Shown in pieces: positions 51,007-59,957 of a stretch of 64,000 bases of DNA. The position numbers and the translations under genes are program-made. The notes under the pieces were generated by a model, which was given only the letters and a program-made list of their open reading frames with translations, did no database searches and had not been told where the DNA came from. The stretch covers positions 248,001 to 312,000 of the forward strand of contig JACQZP010000027.1 of NCBI GenBank assembly GCA_016213825.1, in the 5' to 3' direction. This stretch comes from Acetobacterium woodii. Its GTDB lineage: Bacteria > Bacillota > Clostridia > Eubacteriales > Eubacteriaceae. Each line of letters starts with the position of its first letter. Position 1 is the stretch's first letter.

Positions 51007-51570
51007 ATGAACACAGATATCACGATACGAATGGCAAAGCAATCAGACACAGAAGAAATATTGGCTATTTATGCACCCTATGTCAGGGATACAGCCATCA
51101 CCTTTGAATATACCGTACCTACCATTGAAGAATTCAGCGCAAGAATGAAAAAGACACTGAGTAAATACCCCTACCTGGTGGCCGTACGGAATGAGGAAAT
51201 CCTTGGCTATGCCTATGCATCGGAGTTTAAAAGCCGGGCTGCCTATGACTGGGCGGTGGAAACGACCATTTATATTAAACAAGAAACCCGAAAAAATGGG
51301 GTTGGTAAAAAACTTTATCAGGCCATGGAGAAAGTCTTGGAAAGACAGCATATCTGTAATCTTTATGCCTGTATTGCCTATCCCAATCCCGGGAGCATCG
51401 GTTTTCATGAACATTTAGGTTACCGAACCATTGGTCATTTTTCAAAATGCGGTTATAAGCTGGAAACCTGGTATGACATGATCTGGATGGAAAAAATGAT
51501 TGGCGAGCATGAAATGAGTCCCCAGCCGTTTATTCCCATCACCGAATTAGATGATCAAAGAGTGTTTTAA
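51007..51570 (+). CDS. GNAT acetyltransferase, phosphinothricin-type
   Basis: A 187-residue member of the phosphinothricin/methionine-sulfone acetyltransferase group. IRMAKQSDTEEILAIYAPYVRDTAITFEY is the diagnostic N-terminus, followed by YIKQETRKNGVGKKLYQAM (acetyl-CoA loop) and PNPGSIGFHEHLGYRTIGHF. A TATAAT lies 38 bp upstream of the ATG. The end of the gene has no site of overlap with the next one, which starts 20 bp later. Confidence 0.88.
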   Translation: MNTDITIRMAKQSDTEEILAIYAPYVRDTAITFEYTVPTIEEFSARMKKTLSKYPYLVAVRNEEILGYAYASEFKSRAAYDWAVETTIYIKQETRKNGVGKKLYQAMEKVLERQHICNLYACIAYPNPGSIGFHEHLGYRTIGHFSKCGYKLETWYDMIWMEKMIGEHEMSPQPFIPITELDDQRVF

Positions 51571-51589
51571 TAAACAAGGAGAACAATTC

Positions 51590-52129
51590 ATGATATATGT
51601 GGCTTTATTACGGGGAATTAATGTGGGTGGGAAAAACAAAGTTGAGATGAAACGATTAAAAGAAACCTTTCTACGGTTAGGACTGGAATCGGTGGTGACC
51701 TATATTAATTCCGGCAATGTAGTTTTTGTGGATGCGCATCAGACCAAAGATGCGTTAGCAGAAAAATTGCGTCAGGCAATTTTGCAGGAATATGATCTGG
51801 ACATTCCGGTATTGATTCGTAGCCTGGATGATTTTGAAATCTTAATGGAAACCTTGCCAGATGACTGGAAAAATGATGATGCCATGAGATGCGATGTGCT
51901 GTTTCTGGAAAGTGGATTGGATGAAGCTATGGTGATGGAAAAGTTGACCGTCAAACCCGGGATTGATAACGCCCTACAGGCAACTGGTGTGATTATCTGG
52001 TCAGTTGACAGAAAAAATGTCACCCGCAGCAGTTTGACCAAAATTATCGGAACTGACCTTTATAAAAAAATGACAGTGCGAAATGTTAATACCACTCGAA
52101 AACTTTATGAGATGATGAAAAGCATTTAA
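51590..52129 (+). CDS. DUF1697 family protein
   Basis: A 179-residue protein with the complete DUF1697 signature: YVALLRGINVGGKNKVEMKRLKE, YINSGNVVF and RNVNTTRKLYEMM. ATG 51590 with AAGGAG upstream fits the conserved N-terminus; an in-frame ATG at 51551 would overlap the GNAT gene. No biochemical role is known for the family. Confidence 0.88.
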   Translation: MIYVALLRGINVGGKNKVEMKRLKETFLRLGLESVVTYINSGNVVFVDAHQTKDALAEKLRQAILQEYDLDIPVLIRSLDDFEILMETLPDDWKNDDAMRCDVLFLESGLDEAMVMEKLTVKPGIDNALQATGVIIWSVDRKNVTRSSLTKIIGTDLYKKMTVRNVNTTRKLYEMMKSI

Positions 52130-52253
52130 ATTGAACCATCTTGTTGCAGGCAACAAAATAGTTCAACATCAAATCACAAGAGTGCAGAAGTCAAATAGAA
52201 ATTTTGGAAGACCGTGAAAGCTAAAAAGTGTCGCTGATTTAACAAAAAAGCAA

Positions 52254-52282
52254 TAGACAAAACAGTGAAAAAAGAATACACT
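52254..52282 (+). promoter_or_regulatory. Sigma-70 promoter of the RiPP operon
   Basis: TAGACA (52254-52259), a 17-bp spacer, and TACACT (52277-52282), leaving a leader of about 55 bases before the GTG start of the first maturase gene. Confidence 0.6.
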
Positions 52283-52345
52283 GAGAATAAAAATTTACGA
52301 AATATATCCTAAGAGATGCATAAAAATTAAACTTGGAGGCACATA

Positions 52346-55300
52346 GTGAAAACGATCAACTTGAAACTGATGCTTATTCATCGTGGAACCCGGACCCATT
52401 CAATCACGCAAATTGAGCCCATTGGCCATATGTCGCTGGCAGAAATGATGGCCAGCAAAGGGATTGATGTGGCTGTTTTTTCAGGTGAACTGTTAAGAGG
52501 GCTGGAATTTCTGGAAGCGACAGGCTCAGACAAAAACACCGTGGTGGGTTTATACTGTGATTATGAGAATCAGTCAGCGGTTGAAAGTTTTACGAATGAA
52601 ATAAAAAGGCGATTTGGTGCCATTGTCTTTGTGGGCGGCCCCCAGACCGTTGGTTTAGGGGAGGACTTTTTGCGATCCAGTCAGGCCGACGCGATCATGC
52701 GAGGGGAAGGCGAGTTTTCTCTTTATGAAGCCATCCATGCCATTCAACATGAAGAGACCGAAAAATGGGAAGCAATTTCCGGGATGTGCTCATTCCGGAA
52801 AGATGGCAGCTATTATGACAACGGCATTTATCCGGCGATTGAGAATCTGGACGAATTGCCCATTATTACCGGCAAAATTAAATCCTCCCAGCATCAGGGA
52901 ATAAATCATATGGCAGTCATGTCAGGACGAGGGTGTCCTTTCCACTGCTCTTTTTGTTATGAAGGGGCAAACAGCAAGAATGTCAGGCGACGCAGTGTCG
53001 AAAATGTGATGAAAGAAATCCGCTGTCGCCTGAAACAGAATCCCAATGTAAAGTATATCTTTTTCGGCGATGACACCTTCACGCTGGATAAGGAACGGGT
53101 GCGAACCTTTTGTGAGCAACTCAAAGAATTGCGCAAAGAACACGACTTTGTCTGGTTTGCCGATGCGCATGTCAATATTGTCATTAAATATCCGGAAATT
53201 GTCAAAATGATGGTGGAAGCCGGTCTGGTACGGATGCAGATTGGGATTGAAAGCTGTAATCAGCATATCATTGATATCTATAATAAAAAAATTAAACGGG
53301 AAGGGCTTTTTGAAGTCATTGAGATCTGCAAAGCCGCTGGATTACCCCAGCTGGTGGGTAACATCATTATTGGCGGCGCACTGGAAACCCGGGAAACTCT
53401 GGATTATACCTTTGAAACAGTCAATGAAATGATCAGAGCCGGTCGGGGCATGGTTGAAGTGGTCAGTACCTTTTACATGCCTTTTCCGGAAACTGCGATG
53501 TCCAAGAATCCGGAAGCCTTTGGGATTTTTGTAAAAGATGAACAGGCCATCACATCGGTGGGTGATTTTCCGGTGATTGAAACCGCAACCCTGAGCATTG
53601 AGGAAATCTGCGCGGCCCGAAATGAGTTTTTTGAAACGAATACCAGACTGATGCGAAAAATGCTCAGTGATGGCGAAATCCCTGACGAGGTGATTCTGGA
53701 AAGCTATGCCCTCAGTGAAAAATACGGTCTCAGCGGGATGTGGCAGGGACTGGCTTATTCGCGCTACCCCTATTTTGATGCCCAGTACAAGGCCCGAATC
53801 CGGGGAGATAAGCTCACTAAGGATTACGAAGGAGACGCGGTATTTGATACCCATCCCCAGCGGATTGCTCTGCTTTCGCTGACTCCTGAGCTGGCAGCAG
53901 AAATTCCGGTCTTAAATGGATTTGTTTATTCGCCTTTTGAATTTGAGGTATTGAAATACACCTCCGGAAAACTGACCATGAACGAGATGGCCGAAATACT
54001 TTTTCCCAAATACCAGAAAAGTTTTGAGAATTTTGCTGCATTTAAAGGTCATTTGCTGGAGACGATCAAAAAACTGGAAAAAGTGGGTATGTGTGTGTTG
54101 TCAGGTTCCCTGAAGGCTGAAGCAGCCGATCAAGAATGGAAAAATGCAGTGGTAAAAAAAGTTGAGGATACCGTGAAAAATAAGGTTATGCTTTTTAAAT
54201 TATCAACCATCGGGATGGAAATTGCTGGTTTTAGCAGAAACGGGGCTTTTCTGGGGATCTATGGCCTGGCCAGTTATCTGGATGCTAAAGGATATGACGC
54301 CATCGTTTGTGAATGCCGGCCAGATCAGGCACTGGATTTTCTGAAACGATATCCCTTTAATGAAATTTGCGGCATCGGTTTTTCGGTGGATTTTGAAAAT
54401 AAACACGTCGCCAAGAAAGTCAGTGCCGCGATTACCGAAACCTATGGGATTCCGGTGTTGATTGGTGGACCGGAAGCCATTTCGCTGGATGAAGATTATC
54501 TGCGGCAGTCAAGAGCCTGCGCCATTGTCAGAGGCGAGGGCGAACTGGCGATGGTGGCGGTTCTGGATGCTTTAAGAGCAAAGAAAACCCTGGATGAAAT
54601 TCCGGGGATCTTCTATATCAATGGGAATAATGAATGCATCGATATGGGTGAAGGTCCGGTGGTGGAAAATCTGGATGATCTGCCCTTCCCGGCCTATGAT
54701 AAAAGCATTACCCCCATTGATTTTAGCAGTCTTTATTTAATGAGCAGCCGGGGTTGTCCCTACCACTGTGTTTTCTGCCATGAAGGCGCCTTAAAACGGC
54801 CGATGCGCCAGCGGAGTGTGGCAAACGTCATTGCCGAAATGAAACATTTTCTGCTTAAATACCCGGAACTGAGTTATTTTAAATTCTGTGACGATACCCT
54901 GGTTACGGATCCCAAATGGTTGGATCAGTTTTGTCGGGAGGCCAAAGCGCTTCAGTCAATTAAACCCTTTCAGTTTTATTGTGAGGCTGATGTGGTGTCC
55001 TTAAGCAAACGACCGGAAGTATTAAAAGATATGGTCGAGGCTGGACTTAACCGGCTTCAAATCGGCATTGAAACGGTGGACAAGGAGATGCTCAAAATTT
55101 ACCGCAAAAATATTTCGCCGGAAATGGTGGAAACCGTAGTGAAAGCGGCCTACGATGCCGGGGTTCAGCAGGTCTTCGGAGCCCTATTGGTTGGCGGTCC
55201 CTTTGAAAACCGGGAGCATATCGAAAAAAATAAAGCCTTTGGTGCCAAGCTCCTGCGGCTGGGTCCGGGGATGATGGAAATCGCCCCCAGCATTGTCATG

Positions 55301-55939
55301 CCTTATCCGATGACGGATATTGGGCTTCATCCTGAAAAATATGGGCTGACGATTTATGATCAACAGGGTCTGGGCAGCATTTCTGATTACCCCATTATGG
55401 ACAGTGAAACCATGGATCGCCGGGAGATTATGGGCGCCTATCAGGAATACCTCCAGAGCTTTGTGGATGAGGTGAAAATCATGCTTAATGATGGGGAGTT
55501 AGGTCACGAGGATATTTTAAGATGCTATCAAACATCCCTGGCTGCCAATGGTCCCAAATATTGGATTAATATTATTTCTCACCATAAGCCAACCTTGACA
55601 GCCTATTACACCATGCTGGCCCGGGAATCCGCCAGTCGGGTTGCGGATGTGGATCCAGCCGAACTACCGAACTGGCGACCCCAGCGAATGATTGAAATGT
55701 GGCGGGATATGGATTTTTCTCAAGGTTACCCGGTGTTGTGGGGCGAGGCGCTATCACCTTTTGAATATGAAATTATGAAATACTGTACCGGCAAAAGTAC
55801 CGTCGCGACCATTGCTGACATCCTCTATGACCGATTTGGCAAACCATTTGAAGAAAGCCGTGATGAATTGATGCAACGGATCATAGAAACCATGAAAGTT
55901 TTTGATAAAAAATATTGGCTTCTTGTGGTTCCATTCTAG
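52346..55939 (+). CDS. Tandem double cobalamin-binding radical SAM enzyme
   Basis: A 1197-residue head-to-tail duplication of a B12-binding radical SAM unit. Half 1 has a B12-type Rossmann domain (YCDYENQSAV, GGPQTVGLGEDFL, RGEGE), the CxxxCxxC cluster loop CPFHCSFC (Cys197, 201, 204), then GDDTFTLDKERV, WFADAHVN and MQIGIES. Half 2 (from about 610) repeats this: FSVDFENK, GGPEAISLDEDYL, CPYHCVFC (Cys804, 808, 811), CDDTLVTD and LQIGIET. Each half ends in a small helical domain (SPFEFEVLKYTSGKLTMNEMA / SPFEYEIMKYCTGKSTVATIA) that resembles PqqD-type recognition folds. Start is GTG after TTGGAGG. Likely acts on the peptide at 57696; a C-methylase or other radical reaction is inferred. Confidence 0.88.
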   Translation: MKTINLKLMLIHRGTRTHSITQIEPIGHMSLAEMMASKGIDVAVFSGELLRGLEFLEATGSDKNTVVGLYCDYENQSAVESFTNEIKRRFGAIVFVGGPQTVGLGEDFLRSSQADAIMRGEGEFSLYEAIHAIQHEETEKWEAISGMCSFRKDGSYYDNGIYPAIENLDELPIITGKIKSSQHQGINHMAVMSGRGCPFHCSFCYEGANSKNVRRRSVENVMKEIRCRLKQNPNVKYIFFGDDTFTLDKERVRTFCEQLKELRKEHDFVWFADAHVNIVIKYPEIVKMMVEAGLVRMQIGIESCNQHIIDIYNKKIKREGLFEVIEICKAAGLPQLVGNIIIGGALETRETLDYTFETVNEMIRAGRGMVEVVSTFYMPFPETAMSKNPEAFGIFVKDEQAITSVGDFPVIETATLSIEEICAARNEFFETNTRLMRKMLSDGEIPDEVILESYALSEKYGLSGMWQGLAYSRYPYFDAQYKARIRGDKLTKDYEGDAVFDTHPQRIALLSLTPELAAEIPVLNGFVYSPFEFEVLKYTSGKLTMNEMAEILFPKYQKSFENFAAFKGHLLETIKKLEKVGMCVLSGSLKAEAADQEWKNAVVKKVEDTVKNKVMLFKLSTIGMEIAGFSRNGAFLGIYGLASYLDAKGYDAIVCECRPDQALDFLKRYPFNEICGIGFSVDFENKHVAKKVSAAITETYGIPVLIGGPEAISLDEDYLRQSRACAIVRGEGELAMVAVLDALRAKKTLDEIPGIFYINGNNECIDMGEGPVVENLDDLPFPAYDKSITPIDFSSLYLMSSRGCPYHCVFCHEGALKRPMRQRSVANVIAEMKHFLLKYPELSYFKFCDDTLVTDPKWLDQFCREAKALQSIKPFQFYCEADVVSLSKRPEVLKDMVEAGLNRLQIGIETVDKEMLKIYRKNISPEMVETVVKAAYDAGVQQVFGALLVGGPFENREHIEKNKAFGAKLLRLGPGMMEIAPSIVMPYPMTDIGLHPEKYGLTIYDQQGLGSISDYPIMDSETMDRREIMGAYQEYLQSFVDEVKIMLNDGELGHEDILRCYQTSLAANGPKYWINIISHHKPTLTAYYTMLARESASRVADVDPAELPNWRPQRMIEMWRDMDFSQGYPVLWGEALSPFEYEIMKYCTGKSTVATIADILYDRFGKPFEESRDELMQRIIETMKVFDKKYWLLVVPF

Positions 55940-55942
55940 AAA

Positions 55943-57667
55943 ATGGGTAATAAGATGAAGATACTCCTTTGTAATGTATCAAAAAAATATGAAACAAACG
56001 CCCATGACTATGTGGGGCTTTTCTATCTGGCCGGAGCATTGGAAGAAGCCAGCTTTGAGCCTCTGGTTTTTCATGGAAAACCAGAAAAACTGATGACCGA
56101 GATCGAAAAGAATCAACCAGCGGCCATTGGCTTTTCCTGTGATTTCGACAATCGTGAACTGATTGAAAATCTCGCTAAAAAAATAAAAGTAAAATGGGAC
56201 ATTCCCATCATCGTTGGCGGACCCCAAAGTATTGGATTAGGAAGTGAATTTCTGGAAAAAAGCCAGGTCGATTATTTGTTAAGAGGCGAAGGCGAGAACA
56301 CACTGCCGCAACTCTTAAATGCCGTGTTAAAAGAAAATGGCGAGTTAAGTGACATCAAAGGTCTGGCCATGATTCATGACGGTGTTTTTACGGAAACGCT
56401 GCCAGAAATCATCGAAGATCTGGATGCGTTGCCGTTACCGGCCTACCATGCTTCCCTGCATATCGATCACGCCTATGGCAAATTGATTTTCACCGGCAGA
56501 GGGTGTCCCTATCAATGTGTCTACTGCGCACCCAGTCCCGGCAAACAAAAGGTACGGTTAAGAAGCATTCCGTTAGTGCTGGATGAAATCAAACTCAACT
56601 TAAAAAACAATCCCGATTTAAACTATATTATTATCATGGATGATGCCTTTACCCTCAATCGAGAGCGGATTGAAGAATTTTGTCAAGGGATGAAAGAAAT
56701 CAGAAAAAACCGGGATCTGGTCTGGTATTGTGAATGCCATGTGGGGCAAATAAAAAACTGGATGGATATTCTGCCTACGATGATTGAGGCTGGGCTAATC
56801 CGGCTGCAGATTGGTATTGAATCCGGAGATCAGAAGGTCATTGATCAGTACAACAAGCATGTGAAGATAACGGATATCATTGAATTTGTGTCCTATGCAG
56901 CCGATTGTGGATTGACCCAGATTGCTACCAATTTTATTGTTGGCGGGCCTGAGGAAGAATCAGGAGCAACCGCCGCACTCATCCAAACCCTGATGGATCA
57001 GGCTCCCGGAGTCATTGATATCATCACTGGTTTTTTAAGGGCTTATCCGGGCACCGCAATATTAAATAATCCGGAGAAATTCAAGTTACAGCTTCATGAC
57101 CAGGACGGTCGTCTTTCCAGTGATGATTATCCCTTTGTGACACCAATAGGATGCAGTCAGGATCAGGTCATGAAAAACCGTCAGGAACTCAATAAGATCA
57201 TTCGACAAAGTATGCAAAAGAAAATTAAAAACCATGAATTAAAAAACGAAGTGGTGTTGAAGCAATTTAAAGCTGCGCTGAATTATGGCATCAGGAGCCG
57301 ATGGTTTGAGGAAATTTCCGCCAATCCAAGAGCCTATGAATATTACTATGTCCTCTATTTAAATGAGGGACAGGACTTTGAACAATCGCTGGATTTTACC
57401 AGAGATTACCCCCAACGAACGTTTGAACTTTGGCGAACCATGACCTTTACCGAAGGGTTCCCAAAATTAGATGGCATGGCACTTTCACCGTTGGAGTATG
57501 AGTTGCTGTTACGCTGTGCCGGAAAAAGAAGCCTGGCCGAGATCGAAACCGAATTGTTTTCAATATTCGGTGGCCCTTATCAAAACCAGGTGGAATTCCA
57601 TGGAAAATTAGTTGATATTCTGTATCAATTTAATTTTAAATATTGGCTGACTCATTTTATGATTTAG
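55943..57667 (+). CDS. Cobalamin-binding radical SAM protein (RiPP maturase)
   Basis: A 574-residue homologue of either half of the preceding enzyme. The B12 domain shows FSCDFDNRELIENL, GGPQSIGLGSEFL and RGEGE. The cluster loop is CPYQCVYC (Cys188, 192, 195), followed by MDDAFTLNRERI, WYCECHVG and LQIGIES. The C-terminal helical domain is SPLEYELLLRCAGKRSLAEIE. It starts three bases after the previous stop; ATG 55955 is an alternative. It ends 28 bp before the precursor gene, whose strong ribosome binding site follows immediately. Confidence 0.87.
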   Translation: MGNKMKILLCNVSKKYETNAHDYVGLFYLAGALEEASFEPLVFHGKPEKLMTEIEKNQPAAIGFSCDFDNRELIENLAKKIKVKWDIPIIVGGPQSIGLGSEFLEKSQVDYLLRGEGENTLPQLLNAVLKENGELSDIKGLAMIHDGVFTETLPEIIEDLDALPLPAYHASLHIDHAYGKLIFTGRGCPYQCVYCAPSPGKQKVRLRSIPLVLDEIKLNLKNNPDLNYIIIMDDAFTLNRERIEEFCQGMKEIRKNRDLVWYCECHVGQIKNWMDILPTMIEAGLIRLQIGIESGDQKVIDQYNKHVKITDIIEFVSYAADCGLTQIATNFIVGGPEEESGATAALIQTLMDQAPGVIDIITGFLRAYPGTAILNNPEKFKLQLHDQDGRLSSDDYPFVTPIGCSQDQVMKNRQELNKIIRQSMQKKIKNHELKNEVVLKQFKAALNYGIRSRWFEEISANPRAYEYYYVLYLNEGQDFEQSLDFTRDYPQRTFELWRTMTFTEGFPKLDGMALSPLEYELLLRCAGKRSLAEIETELFSIFGGPYQNQVEFHGKLVDILYQFNFKYWLTHFMI

Positions 57668-57695
57668 CCAAAATCGTTTGGAAAGGAGGAAGAAC

Positions 57696-57968
57696 ATGAG
57701 TATTGATGGTGCAAAAGCATTAGCCGCAAAAGTATTAACCGATGAGGCGTTGGCAAAACAACTAGATGATGCTAAAACAGAAGCAGAATTTGATGCAGTT
57801 GTTGCAAAATTGGGTTACAGCTGTACAGCAGCTGAATTTGATGCTGCTTTTAAAGAAGCACAGGCAAAACAACCAATCAGTGATGATCAATTGGATCAGG
57901 CTGCCGGTGGTTTAAGTATTGTAGGTGTGGATTACGCATTTACAGCAACACAAACAGCTAGAGCTTAG
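57696..57968 (+). CDS. RiPP precursor peptide with Nif11-like leader
   Basis: A 90-residue peptide. Residues 1-72 form a helical, acidic Nif11/NHLP-type leader (VLTDEALAKQLDDAKTEAEF, then AKLGYSCTAAEFDAAFKEA and ISDDQLDQAAGG). Cleavage after Gly71-Gly72 would release the 18-residue core LSIVGVDYAFTATQTARA. The core has no Cys, Lys or Ser-Cys pairs, so lanthionine or sactionine chemistry is excluded. It offers Val, Ile, Tyr, Phe and Thr carbons to the radical enzymes. ATG 57696 is chosen because AAAGGAGG lies six bases ahead; an ATG at 57678 would add residues not seen in the family. It is flanked by maturase genes on both sides. Confidence 0.9.
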   Translation: MSIDGAKALAAKVLTDEALAKQLDDAKTEAEFDAVVAKLGYSCTAAEFDAAFKEAQAKQPISDDQLDQAAGGLSIVGVDYAFTATQTARA

Positions 57969-57976
57969 TAAGCAAA

Positions 57977-57995
57977 GAAGGGGTTCTACCCCTTC
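57977..57995 (+). terminator. Hairpin directly after the precursor gene
   Basis: Perfect 8-bp arms GAAGGGGT / ACCCCTTC with a TCT loop, nine bases after the stop. No T tract. Such a stem can stabilise an abundant precursor mRNA or partly terminate before the downstream enzyme genes. Confidence 0.6.
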
Positions 57996-57998
57996 GAA

Positions 57999-58185
57999 GG
58001 TTGTCGATGGACTACCGCACCGACCAATTGTTAATCTGTTGTATGCGCGCAATTCGTATAGTTGCATTTAATGATTCGATTAAATATGACGATTTCTGGC
58101 AACGGTTCGCCTTAAGGCACAGGGCCTGCCCTTTGGGTACAACATGCCAACAATTGTCGGTGCTAGGTTATTTTTTAGACAGTCT
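57999..58185. repeat. Inverted-repeat element, copy B
   Basis: It has the same ends as copy A at 36401: GGTTGTCGATGGACTACCG, then ACCGACCAATTGTTAATCTG on the left; CAACAATTGTCGGT and TTTTTTAGACAGTCT on the right. The middle (about 95 bp) is unrelated in sequence. CTTCGAAGG stands at both borders (57992-58000 and 58184-58192), as a target-site duplication would, but it is also part of an 11-bp inverted pair with flanking CCCC/GGGG. No real gene lies inside; a 74-codon frame from 58001 is not credible. Confidence 0.72.
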
Positions 58186-58205
58186 TCGAAGGGGGAGAAA
58201 GAGAC

Positions 58206-59957
58206 ATGGAACTATTATTGATTAAATCACACCGCTATGTCAGCGGTTATATTCCCGGAAGCAATCTGGGAATGAATATCCTGACCCAATTATTAACAAA
58301 AAAAGGTTATGATGTCCAGATGTTTCAAGGCTATGCCAAAGAAGCGATGGATTATGTCAAGGCACTGATGGAAAAAGAAGATCATCCGAAAATCATCGGT
58401 TTTTACTGTGATTTTAACAATATTCACTGGGTTAAGATCTTTGCGCAGGAAGTCAAAAAATCTTATCCAGATGTGATTTTGTTAGCTGGCGGCCCACAAA
58501 CGGCCGGGATGGATGCCGATTTTTTAAAAGAAACGGCCATCGCAGCAGCCTGTATCGGTGAAGGTGAAGAAACCATTTTGGAACTGATGGATCTTTTTAT
58601 CGAAAAAAAAGGAGCGCTCAACGATATCCAAGGGATTATTTTCCGGGATGAAGACGGAAAACTGGTGGAAACCGAACCAAGAAAGCCACCGGAAGATTTA
58701 GACAATATTCCCTGGCCGGATATCACCCTGACCAACGATTATAAATATTATGGACTGCTGCCGATCTTGACCGGACGGGGCTGTCCTTTTGGCTGTACCT
58801 TTTGTTATGAAGGTGCCAATGCTAAACGGGTTCGCCGTCACTCGGTACCTTCGCTGATGACGGAAATCAGAGCGAACTTTAAACGGAACCCAGCCATCAA
58901 TTACATTAATTTTCTTGATGATACCTTTACTCTGGATCATAAACGCGTTGATCAGATTTGTGAAGAAGTCAACAAAATCAGGGCAGATTATGATTTTGTC
59001 TGGTTTGCCAGCGCCCATATTTCAACCATTGACAAGCATCGGGAGATGGCCAGGAATCTGGCGGATGCCGGTCTCAAAAAGATTTTTTTTGGATTGGAAT
59101 CTGGTAGTGATCAGGTTTTAAAAAGTTATAATAAAAAAATAACCCGACAAATGGCCGTGGATGTCATTGACCATTGCGTGGAATCAGGAATTCATGGCAT
59201 TTCCGGCAATATTATTATTGGCGGGCCCCATGAAACGAGGGACACCATCAAAGGATCAGAAGACTTGATTATGGAACTGCTCCATAATGCTCCGGGTCAG
59301 TTCGAAACCGCTTATTTTTCATTTTTACCTTATCCCAAGACCCCCATTACCCTTAATCCCGAAAAATTCGGTATGGCAATTTATGAGGAGCTGATTGATT
59401 GCTGTAATGAGGATATTCCTCTTTCTCGAACCCAAGCACTGGATTTTACTGATCTGATCAATATTCGCCTCCAGGCCAATAAACGGCTGCAGAATGAAAT
59501 GCGTAAAATTTATTTTGACGGAAAAATTCCCGAAGCGGTTATTCTGGATTCCTACCGACTCGGCCGCCAATACGGGGTATTTACCCGTTGGAATGATTAT
59601 GTCTATAAAAATATTCCCATTGATGATGCATACTGGAAAATGCGGGCCTCGGATGAGTATGTTACCAATGCGCAACTGGGGAGAAATGATGAAGATGCGC
59701 TTATCCACCGAACCTTTGAATTATGGTTATATACCGATGTTACTGGCGAAAAGCCACAGATATTTGATCAAACGCTGGACGAAATTGACTATACCCTCTT
59801 AAAACTCTGCAACGGACGATTATCGAAAAAAGAAGTGCTGCAGCAGGCCAGAAAAAATCTGGATCCCCAGGAAAAGAACTTGGTTTTTTATGATGCAGCA
59901 GCCCAATCCCTGGATAAAATGGAGGGGAATAAGTGGATTTTATATCGGAAACCATAG
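58206..59957 (+). CDS. Cobalamin-binding radical SAM protein (RiPP maturase)
   Basis: A 583-residue paralogue. The B12 domain shows YCDFNNIHWVKIF, GGPQTAGMDADFL and IGEGEE. The cluster loop is CPFGCTFC (Cys193, 197, 200), followed by FLDDTFTLDHKRV, WFASAHIS and a divergent FFGLESGSDQ strand. The C-terminal domain reads TLDEIDYTLLKLCNGRLSKK. GGGGGAG precedes the ATG. It overlaps the next maturase gene by 25 bases. Confidence 0.87.
   Translation: MELLLIKSHRYVSGYIPGSNLGMNILTQLLTKKGYDVQMFQGYAKEAMDYVKALMEKEDHPKIIGFYCDFNNIHWVKIFAQEVKKSYPDVILLAGGPQTAGMDADFLKETAIAAACIGEGEETILELMDLFIEKKGALNDIQGIIFRDEDGKLVETEPRKPPEDLDNIPWPDITLTNDYKYYGLLPILTGRGCPFGCTFCYEGANAKRVRRHSVPSLMTEIRANFKRNPAINYINFLDDTFTLDHKRVDQICEEVNKIRADYDFVWFASAHISTIDKHREMARNLADAGLKKIFFGLESGSDQVLKSYNKKITRQMAVDVIDHCVESGIHGISGNIIIGGPHETRDTIKGSEDLIMELLHNAPGQFETAYFSFLPYPKTPITLNPEKFGMAIYEELIDCCNEDIPLSRTQALDFTDLINIRLQANKRLQNEMRKIYFDGKIPEAVILDSYRLGRQYGVFTRWNDYVYKNIPIDDAYWKMRASDEYVTNAQLGRNDEDALIHRTFELWLYTDVTGEKPQIFDQTLDEIDYTLLKLCNGRLSKKEVLQQARKNLDPQEKNLVFYDAAAQSLDKMEGNKWILYRKP

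Noticed and set aside
57678-57695. Longer form of the RiPP precursor beginning at ATG 57678
   Set aside because: It would put the strong AAAGGAGG inside the gene and add residues MERRKN that do not fit Nif11-type leaders.
58001-58225. 74-codon frame across the inverted-repeat element
   Set aside because: It lies wholly in the repeat, overlaps the next gene's start, and no similar protein is known to me.
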